Shown: positions 1 through 4,164 of the stretch, piece by piece
Numbering within the stretch: position 1 is the stretch's first letter
Layout of the letters: every line of letters starts with the position of its first letter
Source: Bacteroidales bacterium UBA7574
Lineage (GTDB): Bacteria > Bacteroidota > Bacteroidia > Bacteroidales > Paludibacteraceae
Direction: 5' to 3'
Length of the DNA stretch: 5,180 nucleotides
Assembly: GCA_002479035.1 (NCBI GenBank)
Contig: DLLA01000030.1
Location: 26,592 to 31,771 of the forward strand
Program-made: the position numbers and the translations under genes
Notes under the pieces: model-generated
What the model was told of the DNA's origin: nothing
The model's input: only the letters and a program-made list of their open reading frames with translations
Database searches by the model: none

Positions 1-612
1 CTCAAGTCCCTCATCACCGCCGTGGACATCAACGAGCGCGTCGCCTACGGCTACACCAAGGAGCGGCGACTCCGACTCGCCTCCTTCTGCGCCAGCGGCA
101 ACAAACGCGAGTTCCTCTCCGACATCACCGGCAACAGGCGTTGGCTGCCGTTCGAGGTGGCGAGTATCGCCAGTCCGTTCACCCACACCTTCTTCCCCTA
201 CGGACGTATGTACGCGCAGGCGCGGTACCTCATAGAGCACGACTACCCCTACTGGTTCGAGCAGGACGAGATAGCCGAGATGGCGGACCACCAGGACGAG
301 TTCCGCGCCCAGGACAACGAGGAGCAGTTGCTCAGCGTGCTGTTCGACGTGCCGGCAGAAGGTGCGACGGGCGAGCAGGTGAAATTTCTGACGACGGCTG
401 AGATAAGCCAGAAATTAGTGGATTACGGAGCGATAAAACGCCCGATGCCGCTGAACCGATTGGGAATGCTGCTATCTGCTCATGGTTTCAAAAAGGTGAC
501 CATCGGCACGAAACGTCTGCGCGGTTGGATTGTGTATCAGCGTGTTAGCGACGAGATACGGAGTGAGCAGCACCTCCATGCACGAATGAAAAATGAGCAG
601 ATGAGCAGTTGA
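1..612 (+). CDS. VapE/VirE-type primase-helicase, C-terminal part (5' end outside window)
   Basis: The reading frame is open from base 1, so the gene begins upstream; the GTG at 22 is only an internal valine codon. The visible part, about 203 residues, starts near the end of a virulence-associated E (VapE) P-loop ATPase domain. Its diagnostic stretch reads CASGNKREFLSDITGNRRW, the family pattern of an asparagine followed by 'fL.D.TGnRR' with an arginine pair. Such proteins are SF3-like helicases or primase-helicases used for replication by phages, satellites and integrated elements. From about base 385 the C-terminal segment (TAEISQKL ... LGMLLSAHGF ... RLRGW.V) looks like the small winged-helix-type domain found at the end of Bacteroides VirE proteins (DUF3874-like, from memory). 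Codon use changes at about base 360, from almost all G/C-ending codons to many A/T-ending ones, which hints at a mosaic gene. The stop at 610-612 lies inside a large inverted repeat. The family call is good; the DUF name is tentative. Confidence 0.85.
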   Translation, partial: LKSLITAVDINERVAYGYTKERRLRLASFCASGNKREFLSDITGNRRWLPFEVASIASPFTHTFFPYGRMYAQARYLIEHDYPYWFEQDEIAEMADHQDEFRAQDNEEQLLSVLFDVPAEGATGEQVKFLTTAEISQKLVDYGAIKRPMPLNRLGMLLSAHGFKKVTIGTKRLRGWIVYQRVSDEIRSEQHLHARMKNEQMSS

Positions 613-698
613 GCGGCTGTTTTCTTATATATACACCCGCCCGCGCGCACGGGTATGTATATATAGGAAATGAACTGCTCAGCCGCTCAGGTGCTCAG
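594..698. repeat. Large nested inverted repeat over the VapE stop codon
   Basis: The inner arms are 621-638 (TTTCTTATATATACACCC) and 651-669, which is its reverse complement apart from one G:T pair and a 2-nt bulge. The loop is a GC-rich run (CCGCCCGCGCGCAC). The outer arms, 594-619 and 672-698, carry TGAGCNG-type units about 9 nt apart in opposite orientation (GAGCAGTTGAGCGGCTG against CTGCTCAGCCGCTCAG). The structure overlaps the end of the VapE-like gene and could act as an mRNA 3' hairpin or terminator. No U-rich tail follows on either strand, so an intrinsic terminator is not proven. Confidence 0.7.
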
Positions 699-707
699 TC
701 TGCCTAT

Positions 708-752
708 GGGGAATAAGACTAATGAGACTAATAGGACTAATAAGGCGAATAG
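708..752. repeat. 9-bp tandem repeat, GACTAATAG type
   Basis: About five imperfect 9-bp units run in a row: GGGAATAAG, GACTAATGA, GACTAATAG, GACTAATAA and GGCGAATAG. The array follows a CTATGGG sequence and lies upstream of the small HTH-like gene. A shorter array of the same unit, also preceded by CTATGGG, occurs at 3117-3143 before another gene, so this is a dispersed repeat type. Confidence 0.7.
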
Positions 753-812
753 GGAGCCTAACCTATAACCAAGATATAACGAAGGTGTAACAGTTAATAG
801 TTAATAGTTAAT

Positions 813-974
813 ATGAACAGAGTATTTGAAGAACGAAACAAGACTATCGTGCGCATTTTCCGCACACTCTACGGCACCATGCCGACTATGGTACTCTATG
901 CACGGATAGGACAGGATTTCGGTCTGTCGGAAGAAAGTGTGAGGAAAATAGTGCGCTCAATGCGGAATGGGTAA
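813..974 (+). CDS. Small HTH-like regulator, 53 aa
   Basis: An ATG at 813 opens a frame of 53 codons ending at TAA 972-974. The product begins MNRVFEERNKTIVRIFRTLY and ends with a helix-turn-helix-like segment, FGLSEESVRKIVRSMR (about residues 36-51). There, 'LSEESVRKIV' has the spacing of a turn and recognition helix. Small basic proteins of this kind are common beside VirE-type genes in Bacteroidales mobile regions (recalled, not searched). The start is preceded by the A/T-rich triplication GTTAATAGTTAATAGTTAAT and no Shine-Dalgarno, which is usual in Bacteroidetes. It reads away from the VapE-like gene and converges on the Abi gene, with only 15 bp between stop codons. DNA binding is an inference; the gene could also be a small adaptor of unknown role. 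Confidence 0.65.
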   Translation: MNRVFEERNKTIVRIFRTLYGTMPTMVLYARIGQDFGLSEESVRKIVRSMRNG

Positions 975-989
975 TTTGGAATGCGTATG

Positions 990-1649
990 TTATTTCCAAT
1001 TCATCTCTCGGCAAATCTCTGCCTTCACATCATTGAAATGATCAATGGTTTCGAGCCACGCAGGCAAATCCCGATTGATGTACCCGAGCACCTCTACCAA
1101 CGTATCGTGCAACAGGGTGACATAATGGATATCCCAACATATAGGCTCATGATGGAATACGCGGTTGCGCAGTTTGCGCAACGCATTGCACGGAGCCGAC
1201 ACGTTCTTCCGTTGCCTTTTCTGTTTGGGCATATAAGGGAATGCCAAACGCAGATGTTTCCACAAGATGAGTTCGTATTCGCTATTAAGCATAGTCACCC
1301 AAAATCCGAAAGTGAGTTCGGCAATGATTTTGTCGGGTTCGACATGTTCGCCTCGGTTGGCGATATGTTTGACGGCTTGGGTGATATCCGGATTAAGGCT
1401 TTTAAGCGCGGGCGTACTCGGAAAGACGGCGTACCAGTCTTTCCTGCCCGTCATACGTTCCATTTGCCGGCTGATGGCATTTCGGAGAGCGACCTCAAAG
1501 ACCGACAGGCTGATATAGAGCGATTCTGCGAGTTTGAGATTCTCTTTGTAATGCAGCACGGCATACTCCTCATGGTCGGGGTACAGGCTTATGTATTTGC
1601 TCATGCGTTGCGCAGAAAAAGCAGATTCAAGGAGTTCCCTTTCGGTCAT
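990..1649 (-). CDS. Abi_2-family abortive infection protein, HEPN-type RNase candidate
   Basis: The 219-aa product matches the Abi-like (Abi_2; AbiD/AbiF) pattern. An N-terminal helical region carries SVFEVALRNAISRQ at about residues 49-62. A central segment ELTFGFWVTML lies at 111-121, and LRKLRNRVFHHEPI at 157-170 contains the HEPN motif R161-x4-H166. The C-terminal segment is VLGYINRDLPAWL at 188-199. HEPN proteins of this kind are typically metal-independent RNases that act as toxins or block phage growth by arresting the host. ATG 1649 was chosen because an upstream in-frame ATG at 1784 lies before the predicted transcription start (about 1748), and the extra 45 residues look unlike the family. 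The gene runs opposite to its neighbours, has its own sigma-ABfr-type promoter, and has a terminator-like hairpin in its leader, so it is probably separately controlled cargo. No linked protein antitoxin is visible. The family call is strong; the target is unknown. Confidence 0.88.
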   Translation of the reverse strand: MTERELLESAFSAQRMSKYISLYPDHEEYAVLHYKENLKLAESLYISLSVFEVALRNAISRQMERMTGRKDWYAVFPSTPALKSLNPDITQAVKHIANRGEHVEPDKIIAELTFGFWVTMLNSEYELILWKHLRLAFPYMPKQKRQRKNVSAPCNALRKLRNRVFHHEPICWDIHYVTLLHDTLVEVLGYINRDLPAWLETIDHFNDVKAEICREMNWK

Positions 1650-1690
1650 GGAATGTCTGTTTTTTGAACGGAATAATCCAAGGTTGGTAC

Positions 1691-1745
1691 AAAAAAATAA
1701 CCCGGATTCTTCACCAGCACAAAGTCTGGGAGAGGAATTACCGGG
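1691..1745 (-). terminator. Terminator-like hairpin in the Abi leader (possible attenuator or small RNA end)
   Basis: On the minus strand the transcript would open almost at once with CCCGG-TA-ATTC (1745-1735). This pairs with GAATCCGGG (1709-1701) across a 2-nt bulge. An inner CCAG/CTGG stem lies between the arms. The run TTATTTTTTT (1700-1691) follows directly. A GC-containing stem followed by a U-tract is the form of an intrinsic terminator, here placed between the promoter and the start codon. It could cap a short leader RNA of about 55 nt, attenuate the Abi gene, or be only weakly functional. The stem is modest, so confidence is moderate. Confidence 0.5.
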
Positions 1746-1754
1746 ACTGCGCTG

Positions 1755-1785
1755 CAAAGATACGACAATTTTCTGATACTGCAAA
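1755..1785 (-). promoter_or_regulatory. Bacteroidetes sigma-ABfr-type promoter of the Abi gene
   Basis: Read on the minus strand, TTTG (1785-1782) is followed after exactly 19 bp by TATCTTTG (1762-1755), a full match to the TTTG / TAnnTTTG consensus with normal spacing. The start of transcription would be near 1748, giving a leader of about 100 nt before ATG 1649. This placement also argues against a start at 1784. Confidence 0.75.
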
Positions 1786-1863
1786 ATGATTGGTGCTTTT
1801 TTCCAAGTCGTACCTGCTTTTTATGGTGTTATCAACTATGTTTACCTTTCATTATTGGTACTG

Positions 1864-1900
1864 TTTGCCCAACAAAAGGCACGAAAATGATGTATCTTTG
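1864..1900 (+). promoter_or_regulatory. Probable promoter of the five-gene plus-strand cluster
   Basis: TATCTTTG at 1893-1900 is a full match to the Bacteroidetes -7 element TAnnTTTG. The best upstream TTTG is at 1864-1867, 25 bp away, which is longer than the usual 19-21 bp, so the -33 element is weak. Transcription would start near 1907, giving a leader of about 100 nt that includes the 11-bp repeats and the CTAACCCC-rich segment. It diverges from the Abi promoter about 100 bp away. Confidence 0.55.
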
Positions 1901-1929
1901 CATCGTCTTTCCGGAACTGATACACACAC

Positions 1930-1962
1930 CTGTCGCAGGTCTGTCGCAGGTCTGTCGCAGGT
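1930..1962. repeat. Three exact 11-bp tandem repeats in a 5' leader
   Basis: CTGTCGCAGGT is repeated three times without change (1930-1940, 1941-1951, 1952-1962). The preceding C completes CCTG-TCG-CAGG, a small palindrome, in the first copy. The period is close to one helical turn of DNA. The array lies about 25 bp downstream of the predicted transcription start of the plus-strand cluster and is followed by CGCAAAAAAAA. It could be an operator array, an RNA structure or a slippage-prone tract. Confidence 0.8.
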
Positions 1963-1973
1963 CGCAAAAAAAA

Positions 1974-2007
1974 CTAACCCCTAGTCTCTAACCCCTAACA
2001 TCTAACC
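1974..2007. repeat. CTAACCCC-type degenerate repeat just before a start codon
   Basis: CTAACCCCTAGT, CTCTAACCCCTAA and CATCTAACC follow one another and end 1 bp before the ATG at 2009. The strand is almost free of G, giving an unstructured leader next to the start codon. There is no Shine-Dalgarno site. Its function is unknown; it may keep the ribosome landing site open. Confidence 0.55.
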
Positions 2008-2008
2008 A

Positions 2009-2323
2009 ATGAGCAAAACCCAATTCGACTATCCCGTACGCAAACTGTGCGGCAAAATCAGCCGGCACAGCCGCGTCATCCACGCCTGCACGGCAAGCGG
2101 CAAACAAATCACCTATCTGCAAGGCGAGCGCGACCTCACCGCCCACCCCCTGACCGACAAGGAGACAGCCAACCGCACCGCCTTCGCCGCCAAGCAAGCC
2201 AAAGTGGCGGCACGTATGAACCCCACCTCCTCCACATACGCCGCCGATATGGCTGCCTTCAAGGCACAGCAGGACAAAGGGTACAAGACCTTCCGCGCCT
2301 ACCTGTGGAGCGTGGCGGAGTAA
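2009..2323 (+). CDS. Small conserved protein of unknown function, paralogue A (104 aa)
   Basis: First gene of the plus-strand cluster. I recognise no named domain. It is soluble-looking, rich in Lys, Arg, Ala and Thr, with no signal peptide or membrane segment. Its N-terminal stretch YPVRKLCGKISRHSRV (about residues 8-23) aligns with DPVKSVSGKLSKKSTV in the next gene. Its C-terminal stretch AADMAAFKAQ...YKTFRAYLWS (about 80-102) aligns with PADIAAFKAQ...YKTLRQYVWH there, so the two are paralogues that kept both ends while the middle diverged. ATG 2009 follows an unstructured CTAACC leader and is the only good start. The basic character would fit nucleic-acid binding or a small structural role in a phage-like element, but nothing shows this. 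Frames overlapping it on either strand are shadows. Confidence 0.8.
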   Translation: MSKTQFDYPVRKLCGKISRHSRVIHACTASGKQITYLQGERDLTAHPLTDKETANRTAFAAKQAKVAARMNPTSSTYAADMAAFKAQQDKGYKTFRAYLWSVAE

Positions 2324-2328
2324 GACTT

Positions 2329-2428
<100 letters not shown>

Positions 2429-2429
2429 A

Positions 2430-2765
2430 ATGGCTCACATCACTTACATCGACCCCGTCAAATCCGTCTCGGGGAAACTCTCGAAGAAGAGTACCGTCAC
2501 CTTTATGGTACGTCAAGCCGCAACGTCGAATGCGGCAATGTTGCAAAACCCCAACTACACCCACATCCGCGGCAAGCGCACCACCGCCCTCTCGCAATCC
2601 GAGGTGGAATACCGCACCCGCTTCGGCGCTATCTGCAAAGCCACCACCGCACGGCTGCGCGACGCCTCCAAAATGCCTGCCGACATCGCCGCTTTCAAAG
2701 CGCAGACACAGTACAAAACCCTCCGTCAGTACGTTTGGCACCAATGCGCCGAGGAGATAGCGTAA
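2430..2765 (+). CDS. Small conserved protein of unknown function, paralogue B (111 aa)
   Basis: Paralogue of the preceding gene, with the same conserved ends (DPVKSVSGKLSKKS near residues 8-21 and PADIAAFKAQTQYKTLRQYVW near 83-103). The middle differs, with MLQNPNYTHIRGKRTTALS in place of the other copy's ERDLTAHPLT region. There is no signal peptide, membrane segment or familiar enzyme motif. ATG 2430 is tightly placed after the A-run that ends the upstream palindrome, and an alternative upstream start would read through that palindrome. The codons are GC-rich in the third position, like paralogue A. I have seen similar small proteins in Bacteroides accessory regions but know no function. 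Tandem duplication followed by divergence is the simplest history; a two-subunit complex is possible. Confidence 0.82.
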   Translation: MAHITYIDPVKSVSGKLSKKSTVTFMVRQAATSNAAMLQNPNYTHIRGKRTTALSQSEVEYRTRFGAICKATTARLRDASKMPADIAAFKAQTQYKTLRQYVWHQCAEEIA

Positions 2766-2770
2766 AATGT

Positions 2771-2865
2771 AATTAAGAATGAAGAATTAAGAATGAAGAA
2801 TTGCATGTATCGACTGCCACCGGACAATGGTTGCAATTCTTCATTATTCATTCTTAATTTTTAAT
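2771..2865. repeat. Intergenic palindrome with conserved core, copy B
   Basis: The left arm 2771-2805 is built from AATTAAGAATGAAG units and the right arm 2832-2865 from TTCTTCATTATTCATTC units; they pair over about 30 nt. The core 2803-2839 matches copy A (2361-2397) except at two positions. The arms are spelled differently from copy A, yet each arm matches its own partner, so pairing is kept while sequence drifts. The element fills the gap before the membrane-protein gene at 2879. Confidence 0.85.
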
Positions 2866-2878
2866 TCATCCTCGGATT

Positions 2879-3100
2879 ATGAAACATTTTCAATTGATAT
2901 TGGCGGCAGGGTTGGTCTTCTTCGGCTGCGGGCTATTGGTGGCAGGTATCGCCATTCCTCCTGCGGGGGTGATAGACAGCAGCGTGCTCGTCGCCTTCGG
3001 CGAAATCCTCACCTTTGCAGGCTCCCTCATCGGCATCGACTACCATTACCGGTATAAGACCCCCTCCTCTCCCCCTTCAAAGGGGGAGGGTGCAGAGTAG
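2879..3100 (+). CDS. Two-helix membrane protein, holin-like candidate (73 aa)
   Basis: Two hydrophobic helices lie at about residues 5-27 (LILAAGLVFFGCGLLVAGIA) and 33-52 (SSVLVAFGEILTFAGSLIGI), joined by the short turn IPPAGVID. A basic, aromatic tail begins YHYRYK. Small two-helix proteins with this ending occur beside DUF5675 genes in Bacteroidales phage-like regions (recalled). The natural protein probably ends just after YRYK: the last 13 residues (TPSSPPSKGEGAE) are encoded by a C-rich palindrome at 3061-3090 and look like added tail. Size, topology and position before a possible cell-wall-active protein and a spanin-like lipoprotein suggest a holin or accessory lysis membrane protein. 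That role is an inference; an inner-membrane anchor of other function is equally possible. Confidence 0.8.
   Translation: MKHFQLILAAGLVFFGCGLLVAGIAIPPAGVIDSSVLVAFGEILTFAGSLIGIDYHYRYKTPSSPPSKGEGAE
3061..3090. repeat. C-rich palindrome inside the 3' end of the membrane-protein gene
   Basis: CTCCCCCTT (3069-3077) and AAGGGGGAG (3080-3088) are perfect 9-bp arms with a 2-nt loop, preceded by CCCCTCCT. This is the first of three short C-rich palindromes of similar build (also 3191-3220 and 3691-3716), one in each of three neighbouring genes. Here it supplies the C-terminal codons; the stop TAG is at 3098-3100. Confidence 0.75.
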
Positions 3101-3116
3101 GGCAATAAGCCCTATG

Positions 3117-3143
3117 GGACTAATTGGACCAATTGGACTAATA
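3117..3143. repeat. 9-bp tandem repeat, second array
   Basis: Three units (GGACTAATT, GGACCAATT, GGACTAATA) follow CTATG, as in the array at 708-752. The array sits in the 52-bp gap between the membrane-protein stop and the DUF5675 start, about 10 bp before the ATG. Confidence 0.7.
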
Positions 3144-3152
3144 AAATACGAG

Positions 3153-3749
3153 ATGATTATGATTTTGAAACTAATACGAGATACTGAATTCCCCTCCTCT
3201 GAAGGAGGGGTTAGGGGAGGTCTTGGCGGTCGTCTTTTTATAGACGGCACTATGTTCTGCACTACCTTGGAACGCCGTGGCGTGGAAATCCCCGCCCTCT
3301 GGTACACGGTGAGCGTGACCATGTCCCCTAAGTTCCGCCGCCTGCTGCCGATAGTGAACAACGTGCCCCGCTCTGCACCCCGCGACAAAACTTGTTTTGG
3401 CGCGGGGAGGAGGAGCGACGGCGCCCCCGACCCGCAGAGCGGGGCTTGTGGCGCAAGTCCGCTCCGACGAGGCATCCGTTTCCACGTCGGCACCCGTCCC
3501 GAGCACTCCGCGGGGTGTATCCTTGTCCCCTCGCGGGAGATAGAAAACCGCCTCACACAAACTCTCTTACAAGCCCAACAACGACATGAAACGATTTATC
3601 TGGAAATTATCGACCCGAAGGCTCCTGCCCCTCTGTATGATGTGCCTTGTCCTAAACGGCTGCAGAACCCAAGCACTCCGCACCTCCGACTCCCCCAACC
3701 CCCTCAAGGAGGGGGCTTACAGAGCGGAGACGAGGGCATGGCAGGATAG
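3153..3749 (+). CDS. DUF5675-family protein with in-frame palindromic insertions and extended C-terminus (198 aa)
   Basis: DUF5675 signatures in order are LKLIRDTEF (about 5-13), GRLFIDGTMFCTTLE (about 26-40), YTVSVTMSPKFRRLLPIVNNVP (about 51-72) and GIRFHVGTRPEHSAGCILV (107-125). The last resembles the family's 'RIHaGN...GCILVG' block; its His111 and Cys122 recall a cysteine active site such as that of YkuD transpeptidases, so a cell-wall role is possible but unproven. Two palindromic elements interrupt the family pattern without shifting frame: a short one gives PSSEGGVRGG (about 14-23), and a large one gives about 33 extra residues (74-106) between VPR and GIRFHVG. The family fold should end near IYLEII (148-153). 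The last 45 residues overlap the next gene by 164 nt in another frame. The start at 3153 is preferred by context; ATG 3159 is an alternative. Confidence 0.78.
   Translation: MIMILKLIRDTEFPSSEGGVRGGLGGRLFIDGTMFCTTLERRGVEIPALWYTVSVTMSPKFRRLLPIVNNVPRSAPRDKTCFGAGRRSDGAPDPQSGACGASPLRRGIRFHVGTRPEHSAGCILVPSREIENRLTQTLLQAQQRHETIYLEIIDPKAPAPLYDVPCPKRLQNPSTPHLRLPQPPQGGGLQSGDEGMAG
3191..3220. repeat. C-rich palindrome inside the DUF5675 gene
   Basis: CCCCTCCT (3191-3198) and AGGAGGGG (3203-3210) are perfect arms around a CTGA loop, followed by TTAGGGGAGG. The same building plan occurs in opposite orientation at 3691-3716 (CCCCCAACCCCCTC...GAGGGGG). It encodes the PSSEGGVRGG segment within an otherwise normal N-terminal DUF5675 region. 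Confidence 0.75.
3365..3445. repeat. Large nested palindromic element inside the DUF5675 gene
   Basis: Outer arms GCCCCGCTCTGC (3365-3376) and GCAGAGCGGGGC (3434-3445) are perfect over 12 bp. Nested inside, CCCCGCGACAAAAC (3378-3391) pairs with GTTTTGGCGCGGGG (3394-3407) over 14 positions with one mismatch and a TT loop. Possible further pairing continues to about 3465 (GGAGCG 3412-3417 with CGCTCC 3460-3465; CTTG with CAAG at 3445-3457). In the protein this corresponds to about 33 residues that break the expected DUF5675 pattern, so about 99 nt may have been inserted in frame. Confidence 0.8.
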
Positions 3750-4164
3750 CACGTACCACTATGTGCGGGACAGCGTGGTGGTGTATGCGGGAATGGGCAA
3801 TGGAGAGAGGGGCAGTGTGGAGACGACGCGTCCCGCGCCGTCATTGTCCTCGCCGGGGACGCGGACGCCCCCGTCTGCGGTCAGTTCGGAACGAACTGCA
3901 TATCCCTGTATGTTACCCGCGGGCGAGGGCGCCCGCGTCCCCGGCAACGTTCTCGGCGGCATAGAGCACTGGCATACCGAGTATCGTGACAGGGTGGTGG
4001 TGAAGACGGACACCGTGTATCAAGACCGCGAGGTGGTGGTACAACTACCGCCCGAGCGGTATGTACCAGCATTCTATAAGTATGGAACCATAGCGGGAGT
4101 ATTGGCAGTGTTGCTCCTTATTCTGCGTATTGTATGGCGGATATTTATTGCGAGGAGGCATTAA
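3586..4164 (+). CDS. Lipoprotein with C-terminal membrane anchor, unimolecular-spanin-like (192 aa)
   Basis: A lipoprotein signal peptide is clear: a basic start (MKRFIWKLSTRR), a hydrophobic stretch LLPLCMMCLVL, and the lipobox LNGC with lipid-accepting Cys26. The middle has the Tyr/Asp/Val-rich pattern seen in Bacteroidales phage-like lipoproteins (DSTYHYVRDSVVVY, then HTEYRDRVVVKTDTVYQDREVVV). The C-terminus has a single membrane helix at about 167-184 (GTIAGVLAVLLLILRIVW) with a basic tail. An outer-membrane lipoyl anchor plus an inner-membrane C-terminal helix in one chain is the architecture of phage unimolecular spanins. Position after a holin-like and a DUF5675 gene agrees. Two palindromic elements are read in frame: residues 36-44 (SPNPLKEGA) and about 89-120, the latter between RDSVVVY and the expected HTEYRDRV block. 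ATG 3586 is chosen because it gives the complete signal peptide, although it overlaps the previous gene by 164 nt. Confidence 0.78.
   Translation: MKRFIWKLSTRRLLPLCMMCLVLNGCRTQALRTSDSPNPLKEGAYRAETRAWQDSTYHYVRDSVVVYAGMGNGERGSVETTRPAPSLSSPGTRTPPSAVSSERTAYPCMLPAGEGARVPGNVLGGIEHWHTEYRDRVVVKTDTVYQDREVVVQLPPERYVPAFYKYGTIAGVLAVLLLILRIVWRIFIARRH
3691..3716. repeat. C-rich palindrome read in two overlapping frames
   Basis: CCCCCTC (3699-3705) and GAGGGGG (3709-3715) are perfect 7-bp arms around AAG, preceded by TCCCCCAA. It is related in plan to the elements at 3061-3090 and 3191-3220. It lies in the overlap between the DUF5675 gene (read as LPQPPQGGG) and the lipoprotein gene (read as SPNPLKEGA), and stays open in both. 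Confidence 0.7.
3852..3945. repeat. Large nested palindromic element inside the lipoprotein gene
   Basis: Outer arms of 19 nt (3852-3870, starting GCCGGGGACGCGG, and 3927-3945, ending CGCGTCCCCGGC) are complementary at 18 positions, with the single mismatch at A3865/C3932. Nested inside is CAGTTCG (3882-3888) with CGAACTG (3892-3898), a perfect 7-bp hairpin. The frame stays open across it, encoding a Pro/Ser/Gly/Arg-rich stretch unlike the rest of the protein. Confidence 0.8.

Noticed and set aside
975..1000. TTGGAA/TTCCAA hairpin between the convergent HTH and Abi genes as a two-way terminator
   Set aside because: It has only a 6-bp stem with a long loop and no U-tract on either side; too weak to call.
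981..1667. Long plus-strand frame opposite the Abi gene
   Set aside because: It is the antisense shadow of a well-supported Abi_2 gene; its protein has no recognisable motif and no promoter precedes it.
1650..1784. 45-residue N-terminal extension of the Abi protein from an ATG at 1784
   Set aside because: It lies upstream of the predicted transcription start, crosses the promoter and the hairpin/U-tract, and does not resemble the family.
1930..1962. 11-bp repeats as a CRISPR array
   Set aside because: The units are directly adjacent, far too short, have no spacers, and no cas genes are present.
1974..2007. Telomere-like CTAACCCC repeats as a replicon end
   Set aside because: They are degenerate and short, directly before a start codon, inside continuous gene-bearing DNA.
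3077..3560. Minus-strand frames opposite the DUF5675 gene
   Set aside because: They are open only because of GC-rich palindromes; the plus strand carries the family motifs.
3759..4072. Minus- and plus-strand alternative frames across the lipoprotein gene
   Set aside because: They are shadows caused by the palindromic element; there are no starts with context and no domain pattern.
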